52,082 bases of DNA from Acidobacteriota bacterium (GCA_016210855.1 JACQTJ010000022.1:1-52082), one strand, 5' to 3'; numbered from the stretch's first letter, positions 19,741-28,832 are shown. The notes: generated by a model not told the origin, from the sequence alone. Numbers and translations: made by a program.

Positions 19741-20295
19741 ATGCGTTTTCAGCCTCGCCATCTGCTTCCTCTTGGGCTGCTGCTTGTGGCCGTAGCGGCG
19801 CCTGCCCAAACGGGCAGGGTGGAGCTGGCGCTTACCGTGTCGAAGCGCGAATTCACCCCCGACGAGCCCGTCCGGCTGCAACTGCGGAACGGCTCCTCCC
19901 GGCCCTTGTTTCTCATCGTCGAGCGCTTACCCAACGTCCGCACCGAGAAGAAGGAGCGCTTCCCCGGGGTACCCGTACACGAGCGGCGGAAGCGGAAGTT
20001 CTTCTTCCGCTCCGACCGCTGGGTCTACCTCACGGGCGGCCAGGCACGCTTTGTGGGAGCCCTGCTCAAATCGGGCGATGCCATCAGCTTTGACACCCGC
20101 ATTGCCCAGCCCGCCAAGTACCGCATCTATGTGCGCTATTGGTGGGTGGGGACGCCCGAACAGGAAAAAGAGCTGATGAGGCTGGATATGAAGGCTCTGG
20201 AGGAAAAGCACGCCGACCTGGCCCGCTGGCTCAACACCCCGACCTTTCGGGTCAAGCCCGCGTCGCCCCCGCAGCCCGCCAGCAAAGCCAAGTAG
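19741..20295 (+). CDS. Secreted protein of unknown function (184 aa)
   Basis: A signal peptide is evident: MRFQPRHLLPLGLLLVAVAAPAQ, with likely cleavage after APA. The mature part opens with beta-rich sequence (VELALTVSKREFTPDEPVRLQLRNGSSRPLFLIVE) that resembles Ig-like or BsuPI-type sandwich domains in which a gain-of-strength or polarity pattern precedes 'PDEPV'; I do not claim a family. A later strand-rich region (KYRIYVRYWWVG) and a charged helix follow, and the tail is Pro/Ala/Lys rich. The ATG has GAGGCGGA upstream. A TATCCT at 19726 is a possible -10, but no matching -35 is clear. Confidence 0.75.
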   Translation: MRFQPRHLLPLGLLLVAVAAPAQTGRVELALTVSKREFTPDEPVRLQLRNGSSRPLFLIVERLPNVRTEKKERFPGVPVHERRKRKFFFRSDRWVYLTGGQARFVGALLKSGDAISFDTRIAQPAKYRIYVRYWWVGTPEQEKELMRLDMKALEEKHADLARWLNTPTFRVKPASPPQPASKAK

Positions 20296-20304
20296 GGCGC
20301 CCGG

Positions 20305-20439
20305 CTAGCCCTTCCCTTTCTGCTCCTTGCTCTTCTTGCCCAGTTGCTCGCCCTGGACCCGCTGCGCGCAGGCGTCGCAGATGCTCTTTCCCGAAGGCTT
20401 CCCGCACAGCATGCAGACCGCCTTGCTCTTCTTGCTCAT
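20305..20439 (-). CDS. Small zinc-ribbon-like protein (44 aa)
   Basis: The gene is too short for the ORF track. ATG at 20439 to TAG at 20305, with GGGGAGG six bases upstream. The 44-aa product MSKKSKAVCMLCGKPSGKSI... has two Cys pairs, CMLC and CDAC, separated by 11 residues, and is otherwise very Lys/Gln/Gly rich. The pairs make a single small zinc knuckle likely. It lies between two plus-strand genes for secreted proteins, on the opposite strand, so it has its own transcription. Function is unknown; an RNA- or ribosome-associated role is only a guess from the charge. Confidence 0.7.
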   Translation of the reverse strand: MSKKSKAVCMLCGKPSGKSICDACAQRVQGEQLGKKSKEQKGKG

Positions 20440-20499
20440 CGCGCCTCCCCTAGCCCCGGCATCCTAGCCGCCGCAGCCCCCGGCGTCAACCGAACCAGC

Positions 20500-20528
20500 T
20501 TGCCGGGACTGGCGCAGGTGTCTAGAAT
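20500..20528 (+). promoter_or_regulatory. Predicted promoter of the secretin gene
   Basis: TTGCCG and TAGAAT are spaced by 17 bases. TAGAAT ends only ten bases before the ATG at 20539, so the transcript would begin about four bases upstream of the start codon. No Shine-Dalgarno sequence fits in that space, which suggests a leaderless or near-leaderless mRNA. Confidence 0.6.
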
Positions 20529-20538
20529 AGGGACCCCC

Positions 20539-22035
20539 ATGCGCACGCTGACCCGCCTGTGCCTGGCTGTCCTGCTGGCGACGGCGCTGGCCGTGCCGCT
20601 CACCGCCACGGCGCCCGCCCCGGCCCAGAGAGAGGTGCGGCTGGCCGGTCCGGCGCCCGTGGTGCTCGAGCAGCTGGGCAGGCTCTACGGAGTGCTGGTG
20701 CGCGTGGATGCCGAACTCTCCCCACGCCCGCTTCGACTGCGGCTTGGCCCGGCCGACTTGGCCTCAGCCTTGCGGGTAGCCACCCTGGCGACGGGGGCCT
20801 TCTGGGTCGAGCAGGCGGACGGCGCCGTGCTGGTGGCCGTCGATACCCCAGAAAACCGAGCCCGCTACCTGCCTCAGGAATTGAAGACCATGGTGCTGCC
20901 GGGGCGCACCCCGGAAGAGCTGGCCGAGGCCGTTCGGCTGCTCCGGGAAGTGCTCGATATGCCCCGGCTTTACCCGGAGCCCCGCAGCAACACCGTCACC
21001 GTGCGCGATACCCGGCCGCGGCTGGCAGTGGCCGAGCAGCTCCTTGAGCAGCTCAAAGCCGCACCCGGCGAAGTCTGGCTGGACGTGCGGCTCGTCGAGG
21101 TTGACCGCGAGCGCGCCCGCGAACTAGGATTCGTGCCTCCCGACTCGGTCGTGCTCCAACACCTGGGGGCGGGAGCGCTCGAGCCGACCGACGCCGCCTC
21201 CCTGCGCGAGAGCCTGGAGTTCCTCAGTGAGCGCGGGCTGCTGGCCCCTACGGGCGAGTCCCCGCCCTTCATCCTACTCGGGGGCGCCGCGACCACGTAC
21301 GCTGCGGTTCTTCCCGGGACGGAACTGAAACTGGACGCGCTGGCGCGGGTTACCCGCTCGACCCGAACCCTCAACCTGCGGGCCCGCCAGGGCGAAGAGG
21401 CCTCCCTCTTTGTGGGCGAGGAGTTTCCCCTTATCCTGGCCACGTTTTCTTCGAGCTTCATCTCCCCGGTCGAGCAGGAACTGCGCGACCAGGGCGAGTT
21501 TGTTCCCCCGGTGCCGGCGGTCCGCTATGAGAAGCTGGGGCTTCAGCTGAAGGTGCGCCCGCGGGTGCATTCGGCCGGTGAGATCAGCTTGGAGCTCAAG
21601 CTCGACCAGAAAACCCTTACCGGCCAGCAAATCAACGGCATCCCCATCCTCTCCAACCGCCAACTGGAACAACAGGTGCGCCTGCGGAACGGCGAGACGT
21701 TGCTGCTCGGCGGTCTCCGCAGCCAGAGTCGGGAAGCCGCCACCACCACCTCGCCTCTGCTGGGCGCGCTCCCCCTCATCGGCCGGCTCTTCCGGCGTGA
21801 ATCAACAGCGCGGACGACCGAGCTGCTCGTGCTGGTGACCCCGCGCCTCCTGCGGCTGCCGGCCGCGGAGCGCTTCGCCCCGCGCACGTTTTACGTGGGC
21901 ACAGAAAGCGAGTTCGCTCCCGCAAGTTTGGGGCCGAAGGAGCCGGCACAACCCGTCCAGCCGGCTCAACCACCCATCGAGAAGCAGCCACCCTCTCCGC
22001 AACCGCCGCCCCCGCAGCCGGAACCGAAGAACTAG
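20539..22035 (+). CDS. Secretin-family outer-membrane protein (GspD/PilQ-like), orphan
   Basis: The 498-aa protein starts at ATG 20539, where a signal peptide begins (MRTLTRLCLAVLLATALAVP); the track start at 20344 is an upstream extension. Order of parts: signal peptide 1-30, an STN-like domain (about 32-105, VRLAGPAPVVLEQLGRLYGVLVRV), a NolW-type ring domain (about 115-180, TMVLPGRTPEELAEAVRLL and SNTVTVRDTRPRLAVAEQLL), the secretin domain (about 185-450) with GEEFPLI, VRPRVHSAGEISLELKL and the hallmark NGETLLLGGL...PLLGALPLIGRLFR, and a proline-rich tail. Secretins form multimeric outer-membrane channels for type II secretion or pili, but no other machinery is encoded nearby. The end overlaps truB tail to tail by three bases. 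Confidence 0.9.
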   Translation: MRTLTRLCLAVLLATALAVPLTATAPAPAQREVRLAGPAPVVLEQLGRLYGVLVRVDAELSPRPLRLRLGPADLASALRVATLATGAFWVEQADGAVLVAVDTPENRARYLPQELKTMVLPGRTPEELAEAVRLLREVLDMPRLYPEPRSNTVTVRDTRPRLAVAEQLLEQLKAAPGEVWLDVRLVEVDRERARELGFVPPDSVVLQHLGAGALEPTDAASLRESLEFLSERGLLAPTGESPPFILLGGAATTYAAVLPGTELKLDALARVTRSTRTLNLRARQGEEASLFVGEEFPLILATFSSSFISPVEQELRDQGEFVPPVPAVRYEKLGLQLKVRPRVHSAGEISLELKLDQKTLTGQQINGIPILSNRQLEQQVRLRNGETLLLGGLRSQSREAATTTSPLLGALPLIGRLFRRESTARTTELLVLVTPRLLRLPAAERFAPRTFYVGTESEFAPASLGPKEPAQPVQPAQPPIEKQPPSPQPPPPQPEPKN

Positions 22036-22991
22036 CCTGACTCGGAGGCGGACAAGACCACAATCGGGTGGAAGACGCGGGGGACGACGGCCTGGGCGAT
22101 GGCCACAAGCTGCCGCTGCTGGTTGAACACCCGCAGGCGGAACGGCTTCCAGGCGTCGCTGTCAATGGGAGTGTCCATCTGGCCGGGGCGGATCTGCGAA
22201 TCAGTTAGCTCGATCTTTCCCCCGTGCCGGATGCGGCGCTCCTGGGCAGGGTTGACCTCAGCCTGGGGAAGGTCGGGGAGAAGCTGGGCGAGCGGGATGA
22301 GCACCTGGGGGAGGCGCTCTTCGCGCACCGCGGCCTCGAGCTCCTCCAGCGTCAAGGCCTCTTCCAACCGGAACTCGCCCGAAGTCTGGCGGCAGATCTC
22401 GACCAGGTGGGCCCCGCCGCCGACCTGCTGCCCGAGGTCGTGCACCAAGCTGCGGATGTAGGTGCCGGCCGCGCACTCGATGACGCAATCGGCGTAGACG
22501 CCCTCCACGCGGCTGACCTCGAAACGGTACACCTCGACGCTCACCGGCTTCAGGGTGAACTTCTCGCGCCGCCGGGCGCGCTCGTAGGCGGCCACGCCTT
22601 CCACCTTCTTGGCCGAGTACGGAGGCGGAATCTGCTCGAGCTTCCCGGTCAAGGCGCGCAGGTGCGGCACGAGTTCGGCTTGGGTGAGCGCGGGCGCGGT
22701 ATCCTCGCCCAGGGGGTGGCCCTCGGCGTCGTAGGTGTCGGTGGCGAAGCCAAAGCGGATGCGGCCCTGGTAGCCCTTGCGGCGGGCGCCATAGAACTGC
22801 TGCAGGCGGGTGGCGGCGCCGACGAGCAGGGGCAGCACCCCGGTGGCGATGGGGTCGAGCGTCCCCAGATGGCCCACGGAGCGCACCCGCAACAGACGGC
22901 GCACGCGCAGCACCACGCCGTGCGAAGTGAGGCCGCGGGCCTTGTTGATGACCAGAGCGCCGCTGACGGCCAGCCGCTCTTCAGTCTTCAT
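22032..22991 (-). CDS. truB: tRNA pseudouridine(55) synthase
   Basis: Makes pseudouridine 55 in the T-loop of tRNAs. I take the ATG at 22991 (MKTEERLAVSGALVINKARGLTSHGVVLRVRR), giving 319 aa; an ATG at 23003 is possible, and the track start at 23048 lies far inside rbfA. The catalytic Asp is in HLGTLDPIATGVLPLLVGAATR (Asp46). YSAKKVEGVAAYERARRRE and CAAGTYIRSLVHDLG are further TruB motifs, and the C-terminal region is a PUA-like TruB_C domain ending RVFHPIVVLSASESG. It overlaps rbfA by 11 bases, and its stop codon overlaps the secretin stop on the other strand. Confidence 0.96.
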   Translation of the reverse strand: MKTEERLAVSGALVINKARGLTSHGVVLRVRRLLRVRSVGHLGTLDPIATGVLPLLVGAATRLQQFYGARRKGYQGRIRFGFATDTYDAEGHPLGEDTAPALTQAELVPHLRALTGKLEQIPPPYSAKKVEGVAAYERARRREKFTLKPVSVEVYRFEVSRVEGVYADCVIECAAGTYIRSLVHDLGQQVGGGAHLVEICRQTSGEFRLEEALTLEELEAAVREERLPQVLIPLAQLLPDLPQAEVNPAQERRIRHGGKIELTDSQIRPGQMDTPIDSDAWKPFRLRVFNQQRQLVAIAQAVVPRVFHPIVVLSASESG

Positions 22992-23352
22992 CCGGGGATT
23001 CATTCTTTCTTTTGGCCTCGCGCAGCAGCTCTTCGATGTGGGCGCCATACTCGGCGGAAGTGTCGAGCTCGAAGGCCAACTCCGGGATGCGACGAATGTG
23101 CAGCCGGTGGGCGAGCTCGCGACGGATATAGGAGGTCGCCGCCCGGAAGCCTTGGAGCGACTGCCGCTGCTCCTCGGCGCTGCCCATCACGCTCACGTAC
23201 ACCCAGGCCTGGCGCAGGTCCGCCGTCAGCCGCACTCCGGTAATGGTGGCGAAGCCGATGCGCGGGTCCTTCAGCCCGCTCACCAGCAGGGCGCTAATCT
23301 CCTCGCGGATCTGCTCCCCCAGGCGCTGGGGACGGCGTCCGGGAACGGTCAT
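22981..23352 (-). CDS. rbfA: Ribosome-binding factor A
   Basis: RbfA is a KH-fold factor for late 30S maturation. The 123-aa product has RPQRLGEQIREEISALLVSGLKDPRIGFATITGVRLTADLRQAWVYVSV, with the typical 'DPRIGF.TIT.V..T.DL..A.VYVSV' pattern, and RRELAHRLHIRRIPELAFELDTSAEYGAHIEELL. The C-terminal tail is short and acidic. It sits between ylxP and truB in the standard nusA-infB cluster order. Confidence 0.96.
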   Translation of the reverse strand: MTVPGRRPQRLGEQIREEISALLVSGLKDPRIGFATITGVRLTADLRQAWVYVSVMGSAEEQRQSLQGFRAATSYIRRELAHRLHIRRIPELAFELDTSAEYGAHIEELLREAKRKNESPDED

Positions 23353-23373
23353 CGCGCACCTCCCGGAAAGCAG

Positions 23374-23655
23374 CTAGAGGTATTCGAGGTGGCTCTCCAC
23401 CAGGTCGTCGCCGAGGATCTTCTGAGATTCGGCCGAAACCGCCTCGAACAACTGGGCCAGATAGACGCTGTCGTTGCTGAGCGAGACCACGCCCACCGTG
23501 GCCCGCTGCCAGAGGTCCTGGTGGTCGAGCTCGGCCACGGCCACGTTGAAGCGGGCCCGCAGGCGCTCCTTGAGCTTGCGCAGGGCCTGGCGCTTGTCCT
23601 TGAGCGAATGCGCATAGGGGAGGTGAAGCTCCAGGGTGAGGAGGCCAACGACCAT
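23374..23655 (-). CDS. ylxP: DUF503 family protein (YlxP-like)
   Basis: A 93-aa protein starting MVVGLLTLELHLPYAHSLKDKRQALRKLKERLRARFNVAVAELDHQDLWQRATVGVVSLSND, an almost textbook DUF503 sequence. Members are small ferredoxin-like proteins encoded between infB and rbfA in many bacteria; a ribosome-associated role is assumed from context, as the function is not well established. It is 18 bases after infB and 21 bases before rbfA. Confidence 0.9.
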   Translation of the reverse strand: MVVGLLTLELHLPYAHSLKDKRQALRKLKERLRARFNVAVAELDHQDLWQRATVGVVSLSNDSVYLAQLFEAVSAESQKILGDDLVESHLEYL

Positions 23656-23673
23656 GAGCGCTCGGCTACCGGG

Positions 23674-26094
23674 CTAGGCAGAGACTTCGCTGGGCACTTT
23701 CTCGACCGCAAAGATCTCCAGCACGTCGCCCACCTTGATGTCGGAAAAATTGCTGATGCTGACCCCGCACTCGTAGCCCGACTGCACTTCCTTGACGTCA
23801 TCCTTGAAGCGCCGCAGCGAGGCCACCTTGCTCTGGTAGATGACGACGTTGTCGCGCAGCACCCGCACGTCGGCGTCGCGCAGAATCTTGCCGTCCAGGA
23901 CATAGCAGCCGGCCACCATCCCCACCCGGGGGATGCGGAAGGTCTCGCGCACTTCGGCGCGCCCCACGAGGGTTTCCTTCAGGGTGGGCTCGAGCAGGCC
24001 GGCGGCCGCCTTGCGGATTTCCTCGAGCACTTCGTAGATGACGCCGTGGAGGCGGACGTCCACGCCCTCCTGCTCGGCCAGGTCGCCGGCCTTGGGGTCG
24101 GGGCGGACGTTGAAGGCAATGATGACGGCGTTCGAGGCCGAGGCCAGCAGCACGTCGGTCTCGCTGATCCCACCCACCCCGGCGTGCACGATCTTGACCT
24201 TCACCTTCTCGGTGCTCAGCTTCTCCAGCTGCTCGCTCAGGGCCTCCACCGAACCCTGCACGTCCGCCTTGAGGATGAGCGGCAGCTCCTTGACCGCGCC
24301 CGCCTGCAGCTGCTCGTGCAGCTGGTCGAGCGTCAGCCGGGAGCTGGCCACCAGGGCCGCCTCCCGCAGCTTCTGCTCGCGGTAGGAGGCGACTTGCTTG
24401 GCCTTCACCTCATCGCTCACCACCTGAAAGCGGTCGCCGGCTTCCGGCAGCGCGGTCAGGCCCAGGACTGCCACCGGCGTGGACGGAGCAGCCTCCTCCA
24501 CCGACCGGCCCCGGTCGTCGAACATGGCTCGCACCTTGCCGAACACCGTGCCGACGATGAAGGGGTCGCCCACCCGCAAGGTGCCGTCCTGCACCAGGAC
24601 GGTGGCCACCGGCCCGCGGCCCCGATCCAGTTGGGCTTCCAACACCGTCCCCCTAGAGGGCAGGGCCGGGTTGGCCTTGAGCTCCTGCAGGTCCGAGACC
24701 AGCAAAATCATCTCCAGGAGCAGGTTCAGATTGGTCTTCTGCTTGGCGGAGACATCCACCATCACCGTGTCGCCGCCCCAGTCTTCGGGGACCAGGCCGC
24801 GGTCGGCCAGCTGCTTCTTCACCCGGTCGGGCAGAGCCCCGGGCTTGTCGATCTTGTTGACGGCCACCACCAGGGGGACCTTGGCGGCGCGGGCGTGGTC
24901 AATGGCCTCCAGGGTCTGCGGCATCACCCCGTCGTCGGCGGCCACGACCAAAACCACCACGTCCGTCACCTTGGCGCCGCGGGCGCGCATGCGGGTGAAG
25001 GCTTCGTGGCCGGGGGTGTCGATGAAGACGATCTTGCGCCCGTGGACCTCGACCTGATAGGCCCCGATGTGCTGGGTGATGCCTCCGGCCTCGCCGGCCG
25101 CGGTGTTGGTCTCGCGGATGGCATCCAGCAGCGAGGTCTTGCCGTGGTCCACGTGGCCCATCACCGTGACCACCGGGGCCCGCAGGGCCCGCTCGCCCTT
25201 CCCCTCGGCCGGGGCCACCTCCAGGGTATGCTCCTCGAAGGAAATTACCGAGACCGTGGCGTTGAAGGCCTTCGCCGCTTCGCCGGCCAGCTCCGTATCG
25301 AGCGACTGGTTGATGGTGGCCAGCATGCCACGATCAAGCAGAACTTTGATGACGTCCTTGGCGCGCACCTCCAGCTTCTCGGCCAGCTCTTTGACGGTGA
25401 TGCCCTCGGTGATGGTGATCTCGATGGGCTCCCGCCGGACGGGCGGGGCTTCCTTGACCGGAGCGATCTTCCGCTCCCCCGGCTCGGGCCGCACCCGCGC
25501 CCGCACCGGGTGCATCAGCTTGCGTTCGCCCTCCTCGAACCGCTTCTCCAAATGGGTCTTGGCAGCCGGGCGGGGCCGCACGGCCGGCTTGGGTTCATAG
25601 ATGGGTTTGCCCGGAGCGGGCATGGCCGGAGCCCCGGCCGCCGCCCGCGGTCGTAGCCGGGCAGCTCCTTCACCCGCAGCCGCCGGGCGCAGGGGTTGAG
25701 GCCGCGCTTCGCCCGGAGCGGCCGGGCGGGCCGCGGGGCGCGTCACTGCAGCCGTCGGCGGGGCTGCCGCAGCCAAACGCGCGGCCGGGGCCGCTGTGGC
25801 TTCGGCTTCCCGAGCCGCTGCCGCCGCCTGTTCGGCGGCAGCCCGCTCAACGGCGGCCCGCTCGGCCGCCGCACGTTCGGCAGCGGCTTTGGCTTCAGCT
25901 TCCCGCCGCTCGGCCTCCTGCTCGGCCTGCTCCAAAGCCCGGAAGTAAGCGCGGACCTTGTCGGCCACCTCATCCTCGATGGAGCTGGAGTGGCTCTTCT
26001 TCTCGGGGAGGCCAATCTCCGCCAGGTAGTCGAGGATGCGCTTGCTCTTCACCTCGAGTTCGCGCGCCAGCTCGTTGATGCGGATCTGTCCCAT
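23674..26094 (-). CDS. infB: Translation initiation factor IF-2
   Basis: IF-2 is the GTPase that brings initiator tRNA to the 30S subunit. The 806-aa product starts [29 protein letters not shown] (N-terminal IF2N domain), followed by about 170 residues of Ala/Glu/Pro-rich low complexity, a second IF2N-like region ([38 protein letters not shown]), then the G domain with [32 protein letters not shown] and NKIDKPGA, and domains II-IV (ending with the fMet-tRNA-binding region and [21 protein letters not shown]). It lies 14 bases after nusA. Confidence 0.98.
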   Translation of the reverse strand: MGQIRINELARELEVKSKRILDYLAEIGLPEKKSHSSSIEDEVADKVRAYFRALEQAEQEAERREAEAKAAAERAAAERAAVERAAAEQAAAAAREAEATAAPAARLAAAAPPTAAVTRPAARPAAPGEARPQPLRPAAAGEGAARLRPRAAAGAPAMPAPGKPIYEPKPAVRPRPAAKTHLEKRFEEGERKLMHPVRARVRPEPGERKIAPVKEAPPVRREPIEITITEGITVKELAEKLEVRAKDVIKVLLDRGMLATINQSLDTELAGEAAKAFNATVSVISFEEHTLEVAPAEGKGERALRAPVVTVMGHVDHGKTSLLDAIRETNTAAGEAGGITQHIGAYQVEVHGRKIVFIDTPGHEAFTRMRARGAKVTDVVVLVVAADDGVMPQTLEAIDHARAAKVPLVVAVNKIDKPGALPDRVKKQLADRGLVPEDWGGDTVMVDVSAKQKTNLNLLLEMILLVSDLQELKANPALPSRGTVLEAQLDRGRGPVATVLVQDGTLRVGDPFIVGTVFGKVRAMFDDRGRSVEEAAPSTPVAVLGLTALPEAGDRFQVVSDEVKAKQVASYREQKLREAALVASSRLTLDQLHEQLQAGAVKELPLILKADVQGSVEALSEQLEKLSTEKVKVKIVHAGVGGISETDVLLASASNAVIIAFNVRPDPKAGDLAEQEGVDVRLHGVIYEVLEEIRKAAAGLLEPTLKETLVGRAEVRETFRIPRVGMVAGCYVLDGKILRDADVRVLRDNVVIYQSKVASLRRFKDDVKEVQSGYECGVSISNFSDIKVGDVLEIFAVEKVPSEVSA

Positions 26095-26108
26095 CGTTCG
26101 CCCGCTTG

Positions 26109-27548
26109 CTAGTCCGCCTTTCCGGAGTCGGGTTCGGCCGTCTCAGCCGCCACTTCAGTCTCTTCCGGGGCTTCCTCCGCCGCTGCCTTGTCGGGGGCTG
26201 TTTCCCGAGCAGGACCAGGCGGCTCGGCCCCGACTTCGATCCCGGCCGCTTCCGGCTTACCCGCCGGGGCGGCTGCCACCGCAGGCTCGAAGTGTTCCTT
26301 CACGGCGGCGGCGATCTTCTGCACCATCTTCTCTCCGATGCCGGGGATTTCCATTAACTGCTCCGGCGTCATCCCGGCCAGCTCCTCGACGCTGGAAACC
26401 CCGTGGGCCCCCAGTTTCTCCTTGGTCTTGGCGCCCAAGCCAGCCAACTCCTCGAGCGGGGTGCGCGGCGTGGCGGGGAGCAGGCCGGCCATCTGGGCCT
26501 CGACCTCGCGGCGTTTCTCCTCCTCGCTCTTGATGTCGATGCGCCAGTCCAAGAGCTTCGAGGCCAGCCGCACGTTCTGTCCTTTCTTGCCGATGGCGAG
26601 CGAGAGCTGGCTGTCTTCGACCACCACCTCTAAGTGGCGTTCCTGGAGGTCAACGATGCTGACCCGGGAGACCTTGGCGGGGCTGAGGGCATTGGTGGCG
26701 AACCCGACCGGGTCTTCGTTCCACTCGATGATGTCGATCTTCTCCCCGCGCAGCTCGCGGATGATGGATTGCACCCGCATGCCCTTCATGCCCACGCAAG
26801 CCCCCACGGCGTCAACGTCGCGGTCCTTCGACTGCACGGCGATCTTGGTGCGCTCCCCGGCTTCGCGGGCGATGGCCTTGGTCTGCACCGTGCCGTCGTA
26901 AATTTCCGGAACTTCCATTTCGAACAGGCGCTGCACAAGCAGCGGGTCAGCCCGGGAGACCACCACCTGGGGCCCTTTGGCGGCGCGGTCCACTTCCTTG
27001 ATGACGCCGCGCACCCGGTCGCCGATGTGGTAAGTCTCCAAGCGCGACTGCTCGCGCCTGGGCATGCGGGCTTCGTGGCGGCCCAGCTCCACGATCACTT
27101 CCGGGCCCTCCAGGCGCTTGACCACGCAGTGCACCAGCTCGCCCACCCGCCCGTTGTACTCGGCATAGACGATGTCGCGCTCCGCCTCGCGCACCTTCTG
27201 GAAGATCACCTGCTTGGCCGTCTGCGCAGCGATGCGCCCCAGCACCTCGGTGGGCTTGGGGATGTGGACTTCGCCGCCAATCTCAGCCTTGGGATCGAGG
27301 CGGCGGGCATCCCCCAGGCTGATCTCGAGCAGTGAGTCGGTGACTGGCTCGGCCACCTTTCTCACCGCATACACGTTCAAATTGCCGCTCTCCCGGTCGA
27401 ACTGAGAGCGCAGCTCTTCGGCGGTCTTGTAGTACTTCCGGGCCGCCACCACCATGGCGTCTTCCAGGGCGGCGATGACGATTTCCGGGTCGATGCCCTT
27501 CTCCCGGCTCAATTGGTCAATGGTTTGTGCCAACAAACTTATCGCCAT
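26109..27548 (-). CDS. nusA: Transcription termination/antitermination protein NusA
   Basis: NusA binds RNA polymerase and nascent RNA to modulate pausing and termination. ATG 27548 ([40 protein letters not shown]) has TAAGG 11 bases upstream; the track start adds eight residues overlapping the rimP stop. The 479-aa protein has the N-terminal domain, an S1 domain (VLHCVV-type [22 protein letters not shown]... around residues 135-200), two KH domains ([38 protein letters not shown]), one or two HhH motifs ([41 protein letters not shown]) and a long acidic, Ala-rich tail. Confidence 0.97.
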   Translation of the reverse strand: MAISLLAQTIDQLSREKGIDPEIVIAALEDAMVVAARKYYKTAEELRSQFDRESGNLNVYAVRKVAEPVTDSLLEISLGDARRLDPKAEIGGEVHIPKPTEVLGRIAAQTAKQVIFQKVREAERDIVYAEYNGRVGELVHCVVKRLEGPEVIVELGRHEARMPRREQSRLETYHIGDRVRGVIKEVDRAAKGPQVVVSRADPLLVQRLFEMEVPEIYDGTVQTKAIAREAGERTKIAVQSKDRDVDAVGACVGMKGMRVQSIIRELRGEKIDIIEWNEDPVGFATNALSPAKVSRVSIVDLQERHLEVVVEDSQLSLAIGKKGQNVRLASKLLDWRIDIKSEEEKRREVEAQMAGLLPATPRTPLEELAGLGAKTKEKLGAHGVSSVEELAGMTPEQLMEIPGIGEKMVQKIAAAVKEHFEPAVAAAPAGKPEAAGIEVGAEPPGPARETAPDKAAAEEAPEETEVAAETAEPDSGKAD

Positions 27549-27561
27549 AATCGTTGTCGCC

Positions 27562-28020
27562 TTAGAACTCAATCACCAAATTGACCGCGGCAATGTCGTC
27601 GTAGGGAATTCGCACCGTCTGGCCGTCCACCACGAAGCTGACCACGCCCTCCGCCAGGCCGGCAAGTTCGGCCTGGAAGCGCCGGCCGGGCAGCTCCGGC
27701 CGCCTATGCTTCAGGCGGACCTTCACCCGGCGTCCCCGGAAGCGCTCGTAGTCAGCCGGCCGGTAGAGCTTGCGGTCGAGGCCGGGAGACGCCACTTCCA
27801 GGACGTAGCGGCCGGGAATCAGGTCCTCGACGTCCAGGATGGCCCCCACCTGCTCGCTGACCACTCCGCAGTCCCGGTGGCTGATGGCCCCCTCCGGGCG
27901 GTCCAAGATGATGCGCAGAATTCCCTGGGCGGGAGAGCCGGCCCATTCCACCGCCACCAGCTCCAAGCCCTCCGATACCGCTACCCGCTCGGCTATGCCG
28001 CGAATCCGCTCCAGATCCAT
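27562..28020 (-). CDS. rimP: Ribosome maturation factor RimP
   Basis: RimP assists early 30S assembly. ATG 28020 (MDLERIRGIAERVAVSEGLELVAVEWAGS) has GGGGAG just upstream and gives 152 aa, the normal size; the track start at 28077 would translate the leader hairpin. Motifs are GILRIILDRPEGAISHRDCGVVSEQVGAILDVEDLIPGRYVLEVASPGLDRKL, then the C-terminal SH3-like domain. It is the first gene of the rimP-nusA-infB-ylxP-rbfA-truB transcription unit; 13 bases separate its stop from nusA. Confidence 0.96.
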   Translation of the reverse strand: MDLERIRGIAERVAVSEGLELVAVEWAGSPAQGILRIILDRPEGAISHRDCGVVSEQVGAILDVEDLIPGRYVLEVASPGLDRKLYRPADYERFRGRRVKVRLKHRRPELPGRRFQAELAGLAEGVVSFVVDGQTVRIPYDDIAAVNLVIEF

Positions 28021-28031
28021 AGCTCCCCAAC

Positions 28032-28054
28032 AAAAAAGTGGGCTCGCGCCCACT
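28032..28054 (-). terminator. Terminator-like hairpin in the rimP leader
   Basis: On the minus strand, AGTGGG-CGCGAG-CCCACT followed by six T residues. A perfect six-base-pair stem plus U-tract is a classic intrinsic-terminator shape, but it lies between the predicted rimP promoter and the rimP ribosome-binding site, so it would act as an attenuator of the operon rather than end a gene upstream. Leader hairpins before rimP-nusA are known in other bacteria, and NusA autoregulates its operon in E. coli; applying that here is inference. Confidence 0.65.
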
Positions 28055-28079
28055 GGAGTCGGTCGCCAATTGGACATTA

Positions 28080-28109
28080 AGTATAGCAGCCCGGCCGGGC
28101 TGGGGGCAA
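28080..28109 (-). promoter_or_regulatory. Predicted promoter of the rimP-nusA-infB operon
   Basis: Minus-strand TTGCCC and TATACT are spaced by 18 bases. Transcription would start near 28073, about 20 bases before the attenuator-like hairpin and about 50 before the rimP ATG. It lies in the 126-base gap between skp and rimP. Confidence 0.65.
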
Positions 28110-28146
28110 GGAAAAACTTGCCCTGCGGCCCGCCGCCGGAATCGGG

Positions 28147-28794
28147 CTACTGGGGCCGGTTGGAGCGGGGCGGCGGAGCGGGACGTGCGGGCTGTTGGGT
28201 GGCCCCGGTGGCCGCCTGCACGGGGAAGTTCTTGTCGTAGAGCTGGATGATCTCGGGCGTGATGTCGACCGACCGGGTGGCGAAAACGATCGGGCTGCCC
28301 TGAGAGATGCTTAGCACCAGGTTGAGGCCTTTTTCCTGGGCGTACTGGTCAATCACCCGCTGCACCTTCTCGCCAAGGCGGCTGATGATCTCGTTTTGGG
28401 CCGCCTCGAAGTCGTCGCGTAGGTCTTGCTCCATGCGGGTCGCCATCTTCCGCTTTTGCTCCATCTGCCGGACCAGTTGCATCCGGGCCTCGTCGCTCAG
28501 GGTGCGCTCCTGGGCGCGAGCCTGGTTCTCCAGGTCGCGGATTTCGTTGCGGATTTTCTCGAGCTCGGCGTTGCGGGGATTGAACTGTGCCCGGAGGTCT
28601 TCGGCTGCTTTCCGCCCTTCCTGCGTGTTGACCATCACGCCCTGGAAGTCCACCACGGCGATGTTGGCCCCGGCCGGGGGGGCCGCGGCCTGGGCGGGCT
28701 TCGCCTCCGGGACGTTCTCAAACTGCTGGGCGGCTACCGGGCCGGCCAGCAGCAACCCCGCCACAACCAGAATCGCCATCCGATGAGTACGCAT
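28147..28794 (-). CDS. skp: OmpH/Skp-family periplasmic chaperone
   Basis: Skp/OmpH proteins hold unfolded outer-membrane proteins in the periplasm. ATG 28794 (MRTHRMAILVVAGLLLAGPVAAQ) has AAGGAG seven bases upstream and gives 215 aa with a clear signal peptide; the track start adds 13 residues. After a Pro/Ala linker come IAVVDFQGVMVNTQEGRKAAEDLRAQF, a long coiled-coil (about residues 75-150) and GLNLVLSISQGSPIVFATRSVDITPEIIQLYD, the characteristic OmpH C-terminal strand. The tail is Pro/Arg rich. It lies directly downstream of bamA but also has its own strong promoter. Confidence 0.93.
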   Translation of the reverse strand: MRTHRMAILVVAGLLLAGPVAAQQFENVPEAKPAQAAAPPAGANIAVVDFQGVMVNTQEGRKAAEDLRAQFNPRNAELEKIRNEIRDLENQARAQERTLSDEARMQLVRQMEQKRKMATRMEQDLRDDFEAAQNEIISRLGEKVQRVIDQYAQEKGLNLVLSISQGSPIVFATRSVDITPEIIQLYDKNFPVQAATGATQQPARPAPPPRSNRPQ

Positions 28795-28832
28795 CCCTTT
28801 GCTCCTTCTTTCTCGTAAGCTCAAAGCCATCA

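Noticed and set aside
22810-25656. 948-aa plus-strand ORF
   Set aside because: It is the antisense shadow of rbfA, ylxP and infB; its low-complexity His/Leu/Gly content is typical of reversed GC-rich coding sequence.
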